Assembly: GCA_963735885.1 (NCBI GenBank)
Contig: CAVTMP010000007.1
Location: 558,001 to 622,000, forward strand
Reading direction: 5' to 3'
DNA: 64,000 nt
Source: JBBSBL01 sp963735885
Lineage (GTDB): Bacteria > Actinomycetota > Thermoleophilia > Solirubrobacterales > Solirubrobacteraceae
Below the pieces are notes generated by a model. The model saw only the letters and a list, made by a program, of their open reading frames with translations. It was not told the DNA's origin and did not search any database. This document shows positions 61,518 to 64,000 of this stretch, piece by piece (within the stretch, counting starts at the first letter, position 1; the number at the start of each line of letters is the position of its first letter). A program made the translations under genes and the position numbers.

Positions 61518-61982
61518 TCACCGCCCGAAGCTCCAGAGCTTGTTGCCGACGAACGAGAGCGGCGTCCCCGCGGCGATGGCGATCGCCTGCGCCGGCACCT
61601 CGGCCATCCCGGCGCTGCCGACCAGCACGGTGAGCACGACGAACGTGAAGGCGAAGGTCAGCACGCTCACGGTGAGGAAGCGCGCGGCCTGGAAGCCCGC
61701 GTGCCCCTCGTGGGCGCCGAACGTCCAGTGGCGGTTCCACCAGAAGTTGTTCGCGACCGACACGAGGAACGCGACGACCGCCGCGACCCGGTAGTCGATG
61801 CCGAGCGCGTGGACGCACAGCGCGAAGGTGACGAGGTTGACGACGTAGCCGCTCCCGCCCACGACGGCGAAGCGCCCGAGCTGCATCCAGTTGTGCGGCT
61901 GGCGCATCCCGTGCCCGACCCTGCGGTGCAGGCGCGGCGGCGCGGCGGGCGGATCGACGGCGGTGGTGGCCTCGTCGGACAT
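61518..61982 (-). CDS. GtrA family membrane protein
   Basis: 154 aa from ATG 61982, with TACGCT ending 10 nt upstream. Four helices; FAVVGGSGYVVNLVTFAL at helix 1 and NNFWWNRHWTFG between helices 2 and 3 are family marks, as is the terminal FVGNKLWSF. GtrA proteins help translocate polyprenyl-linked sugars. It precedes the large membrane protein, whose start overlaps or abuts this stop, fitting a cell-envelope glycan role. Confidence 0.9.
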   Translation of the reverse strand: MSDEATTAVDPPAAPPRLHRRVGHGMRQPHNWMQLGRFAVVGGSGYVVNLVTFALCVHALGIDYRVAAVVAFLVSVANNFWWNRHWTFGAHEGHAGFQAARFLTVSVLTFAFTFVVLTVLVGSAGMAEVPAQAIAIAAGTPLSFVGNKLWSFGR

Positions 61983-61992
61983 CGGCGCAGAC

Positions 61993-61998
61993 AGCGTA
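61993..61998 (-). promoter_or_regulatory. -10 box of gtrA-like gene
   Basis: TACGCT on the minus strand ends 10 nt before ATG 61982; no Shine-Dalgarno sequence lies between. Confidence 0.45.
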
Positions 61999-62037
61999 GC
62001 CGCGGCCCGGCGCGGGGCCGCGGCTCGCGGCCCGGGG

Positions 62038-63526
62038 TCAGTCGCCCGGACCCCCGAAGTGGTCGCGCACCATCGGCGCGACGTCCCGGATCGTCCAGCA
62101 CGGCCGCGCGGCACGGGTGTCCGGACCGGTGCCGCACCACAGCAGCGCGCCGAGCGAGTCGGAGCGGTGCAGCGAGCCGTGGCTGCCGCCGCCCACGTGG
62201 TCGGCTCCGCCCCAGTCGAGGAACTCGTAGCCCGGGGCCGCGGAGAGCAGGACGTCGCCGGCGGTCGGGCAGTGCAGCGCCGACCAGATCGCGCCCGAGC
62301 GCGTCGGGGTAGTCGCGGCCGACCAGCCGTCCGTCCTCCACGTCGACGGCGAGCGACCGAGCGTCGCCCTCGACGCTCCACGTGGCGCCGCGGTCGTCGG
62401 TCACGCCCGTGCCGCCGGAGCGAAGCGCAGCTCGCCGCGCCGGCGCCCGCGCACGCTCGCCTCCGCGCCGATCATCCGCATGACGAGATCGACCCCCTCG
62501 ACCCGCTCGGCGTGCCGGGCCGCGCGCGCGGCGATCCGCTCGCGCCGGGCGGGGTCGCCGAGCGCGTAGATCATCGCCGAGCGCTGGGCGAGGCCGAGCG
62601 CGACTCCTCGGTCTCGGCGCCGCCGTCGCCCGGCGTGCGGCACGACCCACTCGGCGAGGCCGGCGCGCAGGTCGATGGAGCTCCTGACGTCGGCGTGGGA
62701 GTGGTCGGCCATCACGATCACCGCGTGCTCGTCGAGGAACGCGTCCGGGCCGCCGGCGGCGTCCATGACGCCGCGCGAGCTGGCGATCGGCCTCGGCGAT
62801 CGAGGTGAGCGTGGCGTCCGGCCCGTAGCTGTGCGAGTACCCGTCGTTGTCGGGCAGCGAGAGCAGCAGGAAGTCGAACAGGTCGTGCTCGACGAGGTAC
62901 GCGCCGACGCAGCCGCTGTGCTGGTCGCGCACCCCCGGCAAGCCCGAGCTGACCGCGGCAGCCCGTGCGGCGCGAGGCGAAGATGTCGGCGTAGAAGAGC
63001 TCCCGCGGCCCCATCGACCGGCTCGCGGAACAGCGTCGAGGTGGCGATGCGCGCGAGCGCGGTCTCGTTGGCCACCTCGTGGCGGTGGCGCCCGCGGTAC
63101 ATGAGGTACGTCGTGCCGGCCGTGCGCACGCCCGCGTCGTCGAGCGACTCGAACACCGTCTCCACGTCGCGCGAGAGGTGCTCGCGGTTCATGTTGTAGA
63201 TCGTGTCGGTCAGCGAGCGGTAGATCCCGACGCCTGGCGCGAGGCGCGAGAAGCACGAGCCGTACTCGACGTAGCGCTGCTCCTCGCGGTGGTACCAGTT
63301 CATGCTCGGGATCCGGTGCTCGTCGGGGCCGGCGCCGGTGGCGATGCTCGGCCGCGCAGACCGGCGTCACCGAGGGGAACGCGGCGACGCAGTCGTCGAC
63401 GTAGGTGCCCTCGCTCGAGGATGCGCTGCGAGCGCCGGCGCGCGGCCCGGCGGCCACGGCGCGCTCGAGCATCGCGGGCTTCAGCCCGTCGATGACGGCG
63501 AGGACGAGCTTCCCGGGCGCGCTCAC
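62038..63526 (-). pseudogene. Type I phosphodiesterase/nucleotide pyrophosphatase (alkaline phosphatase superfamily), many frameshifts
   Basis: GTG 63526 overlaps the DUF4126 stop (GTGA). Pieces in order: GKLVLAVIDGLKPAMLERA (first metal Asp), CVAAFPSVTPVCAA (nucleophile Thr), IPSMNWYHREEQRYVEYG, CVGAYLVEHDLFDFLLLSL, PDNDGYSHSYGPDA (metal Asp and His), EHAVIVMADHSHADV (metal Asp, His), then GPDTRAARPCWTIRDVAP and a TGA at 62038. At least seven indels are needed. All metal-binding motifs survive, so sequence error is likelier than decay. About 495 aa if repaired. Confidence 0.75.
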
Positions 63527-64000
63527 CGCAGCACGCGCAGGCCGGCGAACTTGCGGCCCTCGCGGCGGCGGCCGGTGACGAGCAGCCAGACGACGAAGAG
63601 CAGCGCCAGCAGGCCGACCGGCGGCGCCGGGACGGACAGGCCGGCCACGGCGGTCCCGGCGCCCTCGCCGTAGAGCGGCAGCGCGCCCGCCGCCTGGGCG
63701 TCGAGCCGGCGCCGGACCCGGGCGAACAGATCGCGGGTCGCGGCGTGGGCCACCGCGGCGCAGGCGAGCCCGCCGGCGAGGCCCGGCCAGGAGACGTAGC
63801 CCTCCGCGGCGAGCGCCGCGGCGAAGAGCACCGCCCCGAGGCCGAGCGCCAGCCCGGCCATCGCCGCGCCGACCCGGGCCGGCCTCGAGGGCCGCCGCGC
63901 CGACGCGCCGCTCGACCAGCACGAAGACGAACAGCACCGCGACGAGCGCGAACAGGAAGCCGGCCGACTCGAGGAACGCGTAGTCGGTCCCGTCGAAGTC
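63523..64000 (-). CDS. DUF4126-like membrane protein, partial, one frameshift
   Basis: The frame ending at TGA 63523 reads MAGLALGLGAVLFAAALA, AHAATRDLFARVRRRLD, AGALPLYGEGAG and VGLLALLFVVWLLVTGRRREG, a pattern I associate with DUF4126 proteins. Upstream, in another frame, DYAFLESAGFLFALVAVLF and VFVLVERRVGAAALE continue it to the window edge; one extra base near 63880 separates the two. The start lies beyond 64000. Confidence 0.6.
   Translation of the reverse strand, partial: TSTGPTTRSSSRPASCSRSSRCCSSSCWSSGASARRPSRPARVGAAMAGLALGLGAVLFAAALAAEGYVSWPGLAGGLACAAVAHAATRDLFARVRRRLDAQAAGALPLYGEGAGTAVAGLSVPAPPVGLLALLFVVWLLVTGRRREGRKFAGLRVLR

Overview
This is a very GC-rich chromosomal window (third codon positions are almost all G or C) from an actinomycete-grade bacterium, most likely of the Thermoleophilia / Solirubrobacterales type. 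Evidence: the rpsF-ssb-rpsR-rplI-dnaB-purA block; a menaquinol:cytochrome c reductase split into Rieske, cytochrome b6 and subunit IV-cytochrome c proteins; a class E sortase; a TreT-type trehalose synthase; many GTG starts; and many genes whose TAnnnT -10 box lies only 7-13 nt before the start codon (leaderless or nearly so). I see no phage, IS element, CRISPR array or integration site. It reads as ordinary vertically inherited chromosome with several unusual gene groupings.

Layout. 0-8.7 kb: a SAM hydroxide adenosyltransferase and birA, a large helicase, then a run of small metabolic genes (thioredoxin-like lipoprotein, GNAT, GalT-like, dtd, asparaginase II). 8.6-14.7 kb: a minus-strand oligopeptide ABC operon (oppC-oppA-oppB-oppDF) with fused ATPases. 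15-24 kb: tRNA-Arg(CCT), pyrE, an L,D-transpeptidase, a CPBP protein, a HAD hydrolase, a PIG-V-like glycosyltransferase, a class A PBP, infA and thiL. 24-28 kb: an orphan FlgM-like protein and a three-gene cell-surface operon (degenerate M28 membrane protein, class E sortase, lysyl oxidase lipoprotein). 28-34 kb: an OmpR/HisKA two-component system followed by an IMPase-like phosphatase, TreT and OtsA. 34.7-39.6 kb: the ribosomal/replication block and purA.

39.8-44.7 kb: a minus-strand nucleotide-sugar operon (class IV aminotransferase, WecB-like epimerase, UDP-sugar dehydrogenase, Gfo/Idh oxidoreductase, left-handed beta-helix acyltransferase). 44.7-57.6 kb: tRNA-Lys(CTT), then a respiratory neighbourhood: tatC/tatA, polyprenyl diphosphate synthase, menG, qcrC/qcrB/qcrA, a small all-helical protein resembling a non-catalytic prenyl synthase subunit, hemL, a fused AhbA-AhbB-like siroheme decarboxylase, hemB and an ABC-2 exporter. 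Quinone, heme, bc complex and the Tat system that would export the Rieske protein thus sit together. 57.6-64 kb: an AI-2E family permease, a YmdB-type phosphoesterase, a large membrane protein, GtrA, a type I phosphodiesterase and a DUF4126 protein.

Sequence quality. Five genes before 59 kb (oppC, the PBP, the IMPase, the beta-helix acyltransferase, menG) each carry one frameshift, and each is resolved by removing exactly one base. After about 59.1 kb the indel density rises sharply: four in the YmdB gene, at least seven in the phosphodiesterase, several in the membrane protein. Most of these are probably assembly or read errors, so the 3' 5 kb should be interpreted only through reconstructed frames.
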